Assembly (NCBI GenBank): GCA_024641545.1
Contig: JAHECW010000023.1
Span: 1-44,754 of the forward strand
Reading direction: 5' to 3'
Length of the DNA: 44,754 nt
Source of the DNA: Acidobacteriota bacterium
GTDB lineage: Bacteria > Acidobacteriota > Thermoanaerobaculia > Thermoanaerobaculales > Sulfomarinibacteraceae
Shown here: positions 8,499 through 16,483 of the stretch, in pieces
Numbering within the stretch: the stretch's first letter is position 1
Layout of the letters: each line of letters opens with the position of its first letter
Program-made: the position numbers and the translations under genes
Notes under the pieces: model-generated
Seen by the model: the letters and a program-made list of their open reading frames with translations, nothing else
Told to the model about the DNA's origin: nothing
The model's database searches: none

Positions 8499-10319
8499 CT
8501 ACTCGACGTTTTCCCCCGCGTGCAGATGTTGCCAGAGATGGCGCCCCAGCCTCGGCCCGACGGCGCGCTGGAGTTCCTCGACGGTGGCCTGCTGCACGTC
8601 TCGGACCGAGCCGAACTTCTGCAGCAGCTCCCTGGCGCGTCCGGGCCCGATGCCGGGGACGTTGATGAGCTCGGTGGCGAGGGTGCGTTTGCTGCGGCGC
8701 TTGCGGTGGCGGCTGACGGCAAAGCGGTGGGCCTCGTCCCGCGCCTGGCGGAGGACGAGATGAGCCGGGTCCGAGGGGTCGAGGCGCAGGGGCTCGGATG
8801 CGCCGGGCAGCCAGAGCTCCTCCTCGCGCTTGGCGAGTCCTGCCATGACGAGCTCGAGACCGAGTGAATCAACCGCCGCCATGGCCGCATTGAGCTGGCC
8901 GACGCCGCCGTCGATGAGGACGAGATCGGGCAGTTCGGCGCCCTCGTCCCGGAGCCGCCGGTAGCGCCGGGTCACGGCCTCAGACATGGATGCGAAGTCG
9001 TCCACGCCTTCGACGGACCGGATGTGGAAGCTGCGGTAGGCTCGCTTGTCCATCCGGCCCTGACGCCAGACGACGCACGACGCGGTGGTGTCCTTGCCGC
9101 CGGAGTGGGAGATGTCGAAGCACTCCATGTGCTGCACCGGATTATCGAGGGCGAGGGCGTCGCCGAGACGGCGGGCCAGGTGCTGCGCCTGGGATCGGGG
9201 CGCTCGGAAACGGAGGTCGAAGGCTGCGCGGGCGTTGTCGCGCGCCAGGGAAACGCGGCGGGCGCGGGGGCCGCGCTTGGGCGCCGCCACATCGACCGCG
9301 GCCTCGCGCCGGTGGGCGAGCCAGGACCGCAGCAGCTCGCGATCGTCCTCGTCGAGATCGACCGAGGTCTCGACGGTGCGTGGGATCGCCGGGTTGGCCC
9401 CGTAGTACTGGGCGGTGAAGCTGGTCAGGAGTTCGGCCATCCCGACGTCGCCGACGCCTTCGAAGTGGAACTCGCGCTTGTCCACCAGTTTGCCCTCGCG
9501 GTAGGGGAGGACGCAGACGGTCGCGTGTTCGCCGTCGGTGAATACCGCGAAGACATCGGCATCGCCGCGACCCGGTTGCTCGACGTCCTGCGGCTCCCCG
9601 AGCCGGCGGACGACGGCGATGAGGTCACGGTACCTCGACGCGAGCTCGAAGTTCTCGCTCTCGGAGGCCGCCCACATACTGGTCTCGAGACGGGGCAGGA
9701 GCTCGCGGTGGCGGCCGCCGAGGAAGAGCTTGAGCTCGTCGACCGCGCCGGCGTAGGCCGCGGCATCCGTCAGGCCGTCGACGCAGGGGCCGAGGCAGGC
9801 CTTCATGTGGTAGTAAAGGCACGGCCGCGGGAGCTTCCCGTCGATCTCGATGTGGCAGGTTCTGACCTGGAAGTGGGTGCGGGCGAGGTCCATGAGCCGG
9901 CGGGCCATCCGCTGGCCCATGAAGGGACCGAAGTAGGTGTGGCCGTCGTCCGAGACCCGGCGGGTCAAGAACACCCGCGGCCACTCCTCGCCGGTGGTGA
10001 GCTTGATGTACGGGTAGGTCTTGTCGTCCCGCAGCAGCACGTTGAACCGTGGGCGGAGCCGCTTGATGAGGTTGTTTTCGAGGATGAAGGCCTCGACCTC
10101 GCTGGCGGTGACGGTGAAGTTGAGCTTGCGCGCCCGCGCCACCATCGCCAGCGTGCGTTCCGGCAGATCCGATCGGCCGAAGTACGACAGCACCCGGCGG
10201 CGGAGGTTGCGGGCCTTGCCGACATAGAGCTCGACGCCCTTGGCGTCTCGGAACCGGTAGACCCCGGGCGATTCCGGCGCCTCGTGCGCGCGTTCGAGCA
10301 GTGGATGCTTCTCGACCAT
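8499..10319 (-). CDS. uvrC: Excinuclease ABC subunit C
   Basis: This 606-residue subunit makes both incisions in UvrABC nucleotide excision repair. Domains in order: the GIY-YIG nuclease (about 15-95, GVYRFRD and LYVGKARNLRRR), a Cys cluster (Cys155, 167, 175, 179), a UvrB-interacting UVR motif near SENFELASRYRDLI, the RNase H-like nuclease domain with ECFDISHSGGKD and VLIDGGVGQL, and a C-terminal helix-hairpin-helix pair (INVPGIGPGRARELLQKFGS). The length is normal. The ATG at 10319 faces the queE promoter region, which contains the second hexamer repeat. Confidence 0.96.
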   Translation of the reverse strand: MVEKHPLLERAHEAPESPGVYRFRDAKGVELYVGKARNLRRRVLSYFGRSDLPERTLAMVARARKLNFTVTASEVEAFILENNLIKRLRPRFNVLLRDDKTYPYIKLTTGEEWPRVFLTRRVSDDGHTYFGPFMGQRMARRLMDLARTHFQVRTCHIEIDGKLPRPCLYYHMKACLGPCVDGLTDAAAYAGAVDELKLFLGGRHRELLPRLETSMWAASESENFELASRYRDLIAVVRRLGEPQDVEQPGRGDADVFAVFTDGEHATVCVLPYREGKLVDKREFHFEGVGDVGMAELLTSFTAQYYGANPAIPRTVETSVDLDEDDRELLRSWLAHRREAAVDVAAPKRGPRARRVSLARDNARAAFDLRFRAPRSQAQHLARRLGDALALDNPVQHMECFDISHSGGKDTTASCVVWRQGRMDKRAYRSFHIRSVEGVDDFASMSEAVTRRYRRLRDEGAELPDLVLIDGGVGQLNAAMAAVDSLGLELVMAGLAKREEELWLPGASEPLRLDPSDPAHLVLRQARDEAHRFAVSRHRKRRSKRTLATELINVPGIGPGRARELLQKFGSVRDVQQATVEELQRAVGPRLGRHLWQHLHAGENVE

Positions 10320-10331
10320 GGCGGTATCTTA

Positions 10332-10386
10332 TCCCGCGTCCGCGTCCGCGTCCGCGTCCGTATCCGTTCCCGATCCCGTTTCCGAA
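10332..10386. repeat. GTCCGC hexamer repeat, divergent uvrC/queE region
   Basis: Four successive GTCCGC-type units followed by degenerate GTATCC, GTTCCC, GATCCC and GTTTCC units fill much of the gap between divergent uvrC and queE. Unit sequences match those at 6729-6848. A smaller cluster of similar units lies at about 11643-11672, right after queD. Confidence 0.85.
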
Positions 10387-10470
10387 ACAGCGGCCGCGAC
10401 AGCGGCAGCGTCAGAGGCAGGGACAAGACAGAGATGGCCTCATTCACGCACGCCCGAGTACCATGTCTCC

Positions 10471-11148
10471 ATGTTCATCGCCGAGACCTTCACCTCCCTC
10501 CAGGGCGAGGGCATGCTCGCCGGGATCCCTTCGTTCTTCATCCGGACTTCGGGGTGCAACCTGCGCTGCCGCTGGTGCGACACCCCATACACCTCGTGGC
10601 TGCCCGAGGGCGACCGGCGTGCGGTTGCCGACCTCGTGGTCGAGGCGGTCGGCTCGGGCGTTGGGCACGTCGTGGTCACCGGCGGTGAGCCGCTGCTCCA
10701 GCGCGAGATCGCTGCCCTCACCCGCGGGCTCCGGCGGGCCGACCTCCACGTGACGGTGGAGACGGCCGGGACCGTCGATCCTGATTTCGAGTGCGATCTG
10801 CTCTCGCTCTCGCCCAAGACCGCCAACTCCGACCCCCAGGGCGCGTGGCGGGAGCGGCACCGCCGGCTGCGGAGCGGCCACGAATCCATGCGCCGCCTCG
10901 TCGGCCGGTTCCCGAAGCACCAGCTCAAGTTTGTCGTCGCCGATGGAGACGATCTGCGCGATGTTCTCGCGGTGCTCGAAATCGTCGGCGGGATCGAGCC
11001 GTCCCGCGTGCTGCTCATGGCGGAGGGGAGGACCGCCGCCGAGGTGGCAACGAAGGCGCCCATGGTCGCCGCCTTGTGTTTGGAGCACGGCTTTCGCTAC
11101 ACTCCGCGACTGCACCTCGACCTCTTCGGCGCGGGTCGAGGAGTGTGA
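10471..11148 (+). CDS. queE: 7-carboxy-7-deazaguanine synthase
   Basis: This 225-residue radical-SAM enzyme converts 6-carboxytetrahydropterin to 7-carboxy-7-deazaguanine in queuosine synthesis. The [4Fe-4S] motif CxxxCxxC is Cys29, Cys33 and Cys36 (CNLRCRWC), preceded by the QueE-typical TFTSLQGEG substrate segment (7-14). VVTGGEPLLQ is the SAM-binding GGEP motif. The ATG at 10471 gives the canonical N-terminus MFIAETFTSLQGEG. The frame is open further upstream only through the hexamer repeat, and the ribosome site is weak. queD follows 23 bases later. Confidence 0.93.
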   Translation: MFIAETFTSLQGEGMLAGIPSFFIRTSGCNLRCRWCDTPYTSWLPEGDRRAVADLVVEAVGSGVGHVVVTGGEPLLQREIAALTRGLRRADLHVTVETAGTVDPDFECDLLSLSPKTANSDPQGAWRERHRRLRSGHESMRRLVGRFPKHQLKFVVADGDDLRDVLAVLEIVGGIEPSRVLLMAEGRTAAEVATKAPMVAALCLEHGFRYTPRLHLDLFGAGRGV

Positions 11149-11171
11149 GAGTTCCAAAACGGGTAAGAAAC

Positions 11172-11642
11172 ATGGGTTTTTTCAGAATCGCCAAGACCTT
11201 CGAGGTCGAATACGGCCACCGGTTGAGCAAGCACCCCGAGAAGTGCCGTTTCCCCCACGGCCACAGCCTCAAGATCGAGGTGGTGGCGCGCGGCCGGCTG
11301 CTCGACGGCAACGACATGGTCTGCGACTACAAGGCTTTGAAGATGCTTGTCGTCGATCTGGTGGAGCGGCTCGATCACGCGATGGCGCTCAACTCGGAGG
11401 ATCCGCAGCTCGAGAAGCTCAATGCCATCGGCGACAGGGTTCTCGTCTTCGAAAGGCAGGACCCCACCACCGAGGTGCTCGTACGCTGGCTGTATGAGCA
11501 GATTTCCGAGCGTATCGAGGCCGACGGCACGGTTCGAACGCCATCGGGGGCGATCTACGAGATCCCCGAGGGACTCCAACTCGAAAAGGTGCGGGTGTGG
11601 GAGACGAGTACATCCTGGGCGGAGTACGTTGGGATTGAATAA
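11172..11642 (+). CDS. queD: 6-carboxy-5,6,7,8-tetrahydropterin synthase
   Basis: The 156-residue protein makes 6-carboxytetrahydropterin from dihydroneopterin triphosphate, the step before QueE. Zinc-binding histidines are His16 (EYGHRL), His29 and His31 (PHGHS); Cys25 is the catalytic cysteine; LDHAMAL and the C-terminal WETSTSWAEY complete the active site. A member with Cys25 and this length fits QueD better than eukaryote-type 6-pyruvoyl-tetrahydropterin synthase. It probably forms an operon with queE. Confidence 0.92.
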   Translation: MGFFRIAKTFEVEYGHRLSKHPEKCRFPHGHSLKIEVVARGRLLDGNDMVCDYKALKMLVVDLVERLDHAMALNSEDPQLEKLNAIGDRVLVFERQDPTTEVLVRWLYEQISERIEADGTVRTPSGAIYEIPEGLQLEKVRVWETSTSWAEYVGIE

Positions 11643-11709
11643 ACCCGCGTCCGTGTCTGCGCCCGCGCCCGACTATTCCCCGGCGAACCCTCTGGTTCAG
11701 CCCGACACC

Positions 11710-12711
11710 GTGTCGGCCTGGACGGAGGTCATCCCGCAACCCATCGCGCTGACCGGCGGCACCGGTTTTGTCGGCTCCCACCTCGTGGATACCCTTTGCG
11801 GTGCCGGTCTGCGGCCGCGGGTTCTCGTCCGGGACGCCGCCGCTCCGAGGTGGATCGCCGGAGTCGATGCCGAGTGGGTCGAAGGGTCGCTGGAGGACCG
11901 GGAGTCGCTGCGGAGTCTGGTCGATGGCGCGGGGACCGTCATCCACCTGGCCGGAGTCCTTCGCGCCGCGCGCGCGAGCGAGTTCGACCGCGGCAACCGC
12001 GTGGGTACGGCCAACCTCGTGACGGCGATCAAGGGCGTCGCGCCGGATGCGCGTCTGGTGCATGTGTCCTCCCTCGCCGCCGCCGGACCGTCGCCGGAAC
12101 CCGAAGGCCTGGCGCCCGACGACCCGCCAAGACCGGTTTCGGCATATGGCCGATCGAAGCTCGCCGGCGAGGCCGAGGTCGCTGCTCTTGGGGAGTCGAC
12201 CTGGTGGTGTATCCTCCGACCGCCGGGAGTCTACGGGCCTCGCGACAGCGATGTCTTCGAGTTCTTCAAGATGGCGTCGAAGGGGTTGGCCGCCATTCCT
12301 GCCGGCGAACGTTGGCTGACGATGGCCTACGTCGGCGACGTTGTCCGCGCCGTTTTGGCTGCGGCCGCGACCGGCGGCCCTGGTGAGATCTACCACCTGG
12401 GAGAGCCCTCGCCGCAGAAGCTCGACGATATTTTCGGCCAGCTTGCCGCGGGTGGCGGCGGTCGGGTGCGGATCGTACGGCTGCCGCCGGCGATCATCCG
12501 CTTTGCCGGTGCGGCGGGAAGCGCCGTGCGGGTCCTGGGTTGGCGCCGGCTGCCCCTGACCCGCGACAAGGCCACCGAACTGCTCGCCAGGCATTGGACG
12601 GCGCAGACCGTTTCTTCGCTGGAGGCGTTGGGGCTGGGGACCGGGACATTGTTCGCCCAAGGAGCCGACACCACGTGGCGGTGGTATCGACTCAAGGGCT
12701 GGGTGCGCTAA
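11710..12711 (+). CDS. NAD-dependent epimerase/dehydratase (extended SDR), candidate 3-ketosphinganine reductase
   Basis: The 333-residue product is an extended short-chain dehydrogenase/reductase with a Rossmann motif GGTGFVG (16-22), Ser120/Ser121 and the catalytic Tyr146/Lys150 pair (SAYGRSK). By sequence it belongs to the NDP-sugar epimerase type. Its place before a serine palmitoyltransferase-type gene matches Caulobacter CerR, an epimerase-like protein that reduces 3-ketosphinganine, so I suggest that role by context. The start is uncertain: the GTG at 11710 fits the Rossmann strand spacing, but GTG 11653 or TTG 11635, overlapping queD, would also be in frame. No strong ribosome site decides it. 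Confidence 0.72.
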   Translation: MSAWTEVIPQPIALTGGTGFVGSHLVDTLCGAGLRPRVLVRDAAAPRWIAGVDAEWVEGSLEDRESLRSLVDGAGTVIHLAGVLRAARASEFDRGNRVGTANLVTAIKGVAPDARLVHVSSLAAAGPSPEPEGLAPDDPPRPVSAYGRSKLAGEAEVAALGESTWWCILRPPGVYGPRDSDVFEFFKMASKGLAAIPAGERWLTMAYVGDVVRAVLAAAATGGPGEIYHLGEPSPQKLDDIFGQLAAGGGGRVRIVRLPPAIIRFAGAAGSAVRVLGWRRLPLTRDKATELLARHWTAQTVSSLEALGLGTGTLFAQGADTTWRWYRLKGWVR

Positions 12712-12768
12712 GCTGGCGACGGAATAGACCAGGGTAAGGAGGCGGCGGCGCCGCACCGACGGAGTTCA

Positions 12769-13953
12769 ATGGACGTTTTTCAGAAGGCTTTTGATTTCAA
12801 GGACGCCGATAACGTGCGGGCGATGGGGCTCTACCTCTATTTCCGCACCATCGAGTCCGGCCAGGATCCGGTGGTTTCGATGAACGGCCGCCGGGTGATC
12901 ATGTTGGGTTCCAACAACTACCTGGGGCTCACCAACCACCCCGAAATCAAGGAGGCTGCGGTCAAGGCGCTGCGAGAGTACGGCACCGGCACCGCCGGTT
13001 CGCGATTCCTCAACGGGACGTTGGATATCCACGTCGAGCTCGAGGAGAGGCTCGCGGATTTCATGAAGCGCGACGCCGCGCTCTGTTTCTCGACCGGATT
13101 CTCGGTCAATCTCGGGGTGATCTCGAGTCTCATCGGCCGCCGCGATGTGGTGGTGCTCGACAACCTCGATCACGCCTGCATTCTCGACGGGGCGCGCCTG
13201 TCCTATGGCCGGGTGCTCAAGTACGCCCACAACGACATGGACGCCCTCGAGGAGCGGTTGCGCGGCGTCAGCGACGACAACGGCTCGATGATCGTGGTCG
13301 ACGGGGTTTTCTCGATGGAGGGCGATGTCGCCGACCTCCCGAAGATCGTCGAACTCAAGAATCGATTCGGCGCGCGGCTGATGGTCGATGACGCCCACGG
13401 CATCGGGGTCATGGGCGACAACGGCCGCGGCACCGGCGAGCATTTCGGTCTCGACGACGAGGTCGACATCGTGATGGGGACGTTCTCGAAGTCCCTTGCC
13501 GGAGTGGGCGGGTTCGTCGCCGGCGACCGAGTGGTCATCGATTGGATCAAACACAAGGCGCGGCCGTTGATGTTCTCCGCGGCCCCGCCGCCGGCTTCGG
13601 TGGCCTCGGTGATGAAGGCCCTCGAGGTGATGATCCGCGAGCCCGAGCGGCGCGATCGGCTGTGGGAGATCACCAAGTACATGAAACGCGAGTTCACGTC
13701 CCTCGGCTTCGACACGGGCGAGTCCGCGTCGCCGGTGATTCCGCTGGTCGTCGGTGAGGATGTGACCTCCTTCGTGATGACTAAACGACTCCAGGAAGAA
13801 GGGGTCTTCGTCAATCCGGTGGTGTCGCCGGCCGTGCCGCCGGGCCGGGCCTTGATCCGCACCTCGTACATGGCCACCCACACCCGCGATCAACTCGACC
13901 GGGCCTTGGAAGCCATCGCCAAGGTCGGCCGCGAACTCGGAGTCATCGCTTGA
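12769..13953 (+). CDS. Serine palmitoyltransferase-type alpha-oxoamine synthase
   Basis: The 394-residue PLP enzyme belongs to the family of serine palmitoyltransferase, KBL and BioF, which join an amino acid to an acyl-CoA or acyl-ACP. The PLP lysine is Lys241 in GTFSKSLAGVGGFV; this FSKS form is typical of serine palmitoyltransferases, where BioF and KBL usually have LGKA. Other features are LGSNNYLGL, SRFLNGTLDIHVELEERL, His135 stacking on PLP, and Asp207/His210. The C-terminus VNPVVSPAVPPGRALIRTS also follows the SPT pattern. It has a GGAG ribosome site before the ATG. The downstream acyltransferase-like gene overlaps by four bases, which implies coupled translation. Confidence 0.82.
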   Translation: MDVFQKAFDFKDADNVRAMGLYLYFRTIESGQDPVVSMNGRRVIMLGSNNYLGLTNHPEIKEAAVKALREYGTGTAGSRFLNGTLDIHVELEERLADFMKRDAALCFSTGFSVNLGVISSLIGRRDVVVLDNLDHACILDGARLSYGRVLKYAHNDMDALEERLRGVSDDNGSMIVVDGVFSMEGDVADLPKIVELKNRFGARLMVDDAHGIGVMGDNGRGTGEHFGLDDEVDIVMGTFSKSLAGVGGFVAGDRVVIDWIKHKARPLMFSAAPPPASVASVMKALEVMIREPERRDRLWEITKYMKREFTSLGFDTGESASPVIPLVVGEDVTSFVMTKRLQEEGVFVNPVVSPAVPPGRALIRTSYMATHTRDQLDRALEAIAKVGRELGVIA

Positions 13954-15083
13954 GGGTCGATCGGGTCTCCGGGCGCGCCGATCTTGCAGCGTTCATCAAC
14001 CTGCCCTTCATCCTCTACCGAAACGATCCCAACTGGGTGCCGCCGCTCAAGGCCGATGTCCGCAAGCTCCTCGACCGGAATCACCACCCGTTCTACGACG
14101 GGGGACGCGAGGCCGAGATCGAGCTCTTCCTCGCCCGAGATGGGCGCCGGGTGGTCGGTCGGATTGCCGCCGTCCTCAATCACGCCCACAATCGAGCCCA
14201 CGAAGAAAACGTCGCTTTCTTCGGGTTCTTCGAGACGGTCCATCGACCCGATGTCGCCGATGCCCTGCTCGCCGCCGCCGAGCACTGGGCCCGGGGGCGC
14301 GGCGTCGACGCCGTCCGGGGACCTGCGAATCCGTCGACCAATTATGAGTGCGGGCTCCTGGTGGAGGGTTTCGACCGGCCGCCGGTTCTCATGATGACCT
14401 ACAACCCGCAGTGGTATGCCGATCTCATCGAAGGTGCGGGTTACGCCAAGGCCAAAGACCTCTACGCCTACATCTCGCCGGTTCACGATGCCAGCCTCGA
14501 GCGACTGAAGAAGCTCGGCGCCCGAGCCGAACGGCGCAATCCCGGGCTGACCACACGCAGCGTCGATCTCAAGCAGTTCGACCGCGAGGTGGCGATCATC
14601 AAGGAGCTCTACAACGCCGCCTGGGAGAAGAACTGGGGATTCGTCCCGGTCAGCGACGCCGAGTTCGACGCGCTCGCCGGAGAGTTGAAGGATCTGGTCC
14701 ACCCCGATTTGTTGCGGATCGCGTCCATCGACGATCAACCGGTCGGGTTCATCTTGACGGTCCCCGATTGGAACCCGGTGCTCGCCGACCTCGGCGGGAC
14801 GCTGTGGCGGCACCCCATCAAGCTCATCCGGCACCTGCTCTTCACCAAGGTCGAATCTCTGACGGGGATTCGGTTGATTCTCCTCGGCATGAGGGAAGGT
14901 TTCCGAAATCGGGGGATCGAGAGCCTCCTCTTCGCCAGCGGGATCGAGGTCGCGCTGGCGGCCGGCTACCAGTGGTGCGAGTACTCGTGGATCCTCGAGG
15001 ACAACGAACGCACCAAGGGCGCCGTCCGCCTCATGGGCGGCGAGCTCTATAAGATCTACCGGATGTACGAGAAGGGGTTGTAG
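13950..15083 (+). CDS. GNAT-fold acyltransferase-like protein, candidate bacterial ceramide synthase
   Basis: The 377-residue protein starts with a TTG that overlaps the upstream stop by four bases and has a GGAG ribosome site. It shows the N-terminal segment FILYRNDPNWVPPL, then a first GNAT-like half (VVGRIAAVLNHAHN, GFFETVH) and a second acetyltransferase-like half (VGFILTVPDWNPVL, MREGFRNRGIESLL with the CoA-loop-like part, CEYSWILEDNERTKG). Large two-part GNAT-like proteins of this kind include Caulobacter bCerS, which N-acylates sphinganine. Coupling to the SPT-type gene and the SDR upstream supports that role. The family is fairly clear; the ceramide function is inference. Confidence 0.65.
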   Translation: MRVDRVSGRADLAAFINLPFILYRNDPNWVPPLKADVRKLLDRNHHPFYDGGREAEIELFLARDGRRVVGRIAAVLNHAHNRAHEENVAFFGFFETVHRPDVADALLAAAEHWARGRGVDAVRGPANPSTNYECGLLVEGFDRPPVLMMTYNPQWYADLIEGAGYAKAKDLYAYISPVHDASLERLKKLGARAERRNPGLTTRSVDLKQFDREVAIIKELYNAAWEKNWGFVPVSDAEFDALAGELKDLVHPDLLRIASIDDQPVGFILTVPDWNPVLADLGGTLWRHPIKLIRHLLFTKVESLTGIRLILLGMREGFRNRGIESLLFASGIEVALAAGYQWCEYSWILEDNERTKGAVRLMGGELYKIYRMYEKGL

Positions 15084-15172
15084 GCGAGGGGCCGAGATTT
15101 CCGGGTCACGAAATGGAGCTGCGTTCTTCTGCCCGCTGCACACTCCTCACTCTCGGCGTTTCAACCCTGACC

Positions 15173-16207
15173 TTATCTGCACAGCGATGAGCCCTTTTCT
15201 CCGACCCCGCCGGTCGCCTTGAGGAACCTCTTTGTCAGACCCCTGAGCATGGTCCTCACATCCCGCCTGTTCCTGCCGTTCGGGATCGGGATCTGGGCGG
15301 CGGCAAGGGCCTGGTGGCCGCCGCCGAAACCACGGCGGCCGCCCAGGTTGCGGGCGATCTTGCCGGCGTTGCCTTCTCGGTCGCTGGTGCGCAGGCTGAG
15401 GTGGATCCAACCATCGATGAGGCCGAAACACATGGTCCAACTGACACCCTCGGCGCGGAGCAGCAGATCCGCCGCCTCGGCGACCATCTCGGGCGAGTCG
15501 AGCTCGCCGAGATCGGACACGATGCGGTTGCCGTAGACCACCGCCTTGTCGAGCGCCTCCCTGAGCTTGGAGAAATAACTGTGCGGCAGGGGCGCGGAGA
15601 CGATCCGTCCGAGAACGCGGGCGTTGGCCAGCGGGTAGAGACCGAGGAACGCCTCGACATCGCCCCTGGTGCTCTCGCGACCGAGATCCTGGGTGTCCGA
15701 GCGGATACCGTAGATCATGGCCGTCGCGAGCCGGACGGGAATGTCGATCCGCGCTTCGTTGAGGTACTCCCAGAGCATCGAACAGGTGGCGCCGTACCGG
15801 CTGCGGATATCGGTGAACCGCGCCGAGCGGGTTTCCCGGCGAATGGGGTGGTGGTCGATGACCACGTCGAGTCGGACCGAGGGGTCGAACTTGACGTTGC
15901 CGGCGCCGGGCTGGGCGTCGACCATCCCGATCCGGTCGAATCGATCGAGATCGATGGACTCGAGCTCGCGGGTGTTGAGCCTGAGGTAATCGAGGAGGGC
16001 CTTGTTCTCGGCGCGCCCGACCTCGCCGGAGTGCGCCACCGAACACGAGATCCCGAGGCTCTGATTGGCGATCTCCCGCAACGCGGCCGCCGCCGCGAGG
16101 GCATCCGGGTCGGGGTTGTTCTGGACCACGATGAGCATGGTCTTGGCGCCGTCAAGGAGGGACAGAAGCCGGGCGAGACGGGTCGCCGGTGTCATTCTGC
16201 CCGCCAT
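15173..16207 (-). CDS. DHH-family phosphoesterase (NrnA-like)
   Basis: The 344-residue protein has a DHH domain with PDPD (32-35), Asp97 in VDAQPG and the DHH motif at 118-120, and a C-terminal DHHA1 domain ending in a GGGHQ nucleotide-binding loop (near residue 305). NrnA-type enzymes degrade short oligoribonucleotides and pAp. The first motif reads QNNPDPD, where most relatives have His at the first position, so one metal ligand may be missing. The ATG at 16207 has a GGGAGG site nine bases upstream. It is convergent with the GNAT-like gene; the 89-base gap between them has no clear terminator. Confidence 0.8.
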   Translation of the reverse strand: MAGRMTPATRLARLLSLLDGAKTMLIVVQNNPDPDALAAAAALREIANQSLGISCSVAHSGEVGRAENKALLDYLRLNTRELESIDLDRFDRIGMVDAQPGAGNVKFDPSVRLDVVIDHHPIRRETRSARFTDIRSRYGATCSMLWEYLNEARIDIPVRLATAMIYGIRSDTQDLGRESTRGDVEAFLGLYPLANARVLGRIVSAPLPHSYFSKLREALDKAVVYGNRIVSDLGELDSPEMVAEAADLLLRAEGVSWTMCFGLIDGWIHLSLRTSDREGNAGKIARNLGGRRGFGGGHQALAAAQIPIPNGRNRRDVRTMLRGLTKRFLKATGGVGEKGSSLCR

Positions 16208-16278
16208 CAGGCGACGCCTCCCATGAATGCTCTCGGTTGGCGGGTGATTCTCATTTGCACGGTCTTCCTTCGGCGGTC

Positions 16279-16284
16279 AGTATA
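16279..16284 (-). promoter_or_regulatory. Possible -10 box for the DHH phosphoesterase gene
   Basis: TATACT on the minus strand lies about 70 bases upstream of the ATG at 16207, with a weak TTCGAT 18 bases further up. It lies in the 276-base divergent region before the acylase gene, in which I see no gene. Confidence 0.35.
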
Positions 16285-16483
16285 GCCTGGAGCGTGCGGC
16301 GCATCGAAAAGGCGGCGCCTTTCGCGCGTCGCATCGGCTCATTTCGGGGCGAACCCTCGATCCATGCCACCGGTGCGGACCTGCGGATTCGCTCGAACAT
16401 TGTCTCGATCGCACTTCCGAAATCCATCCGCCTTCGATGTGCCACACCCTTCCAGAGATGTAGAATACCCGCACGGAGGTCGC

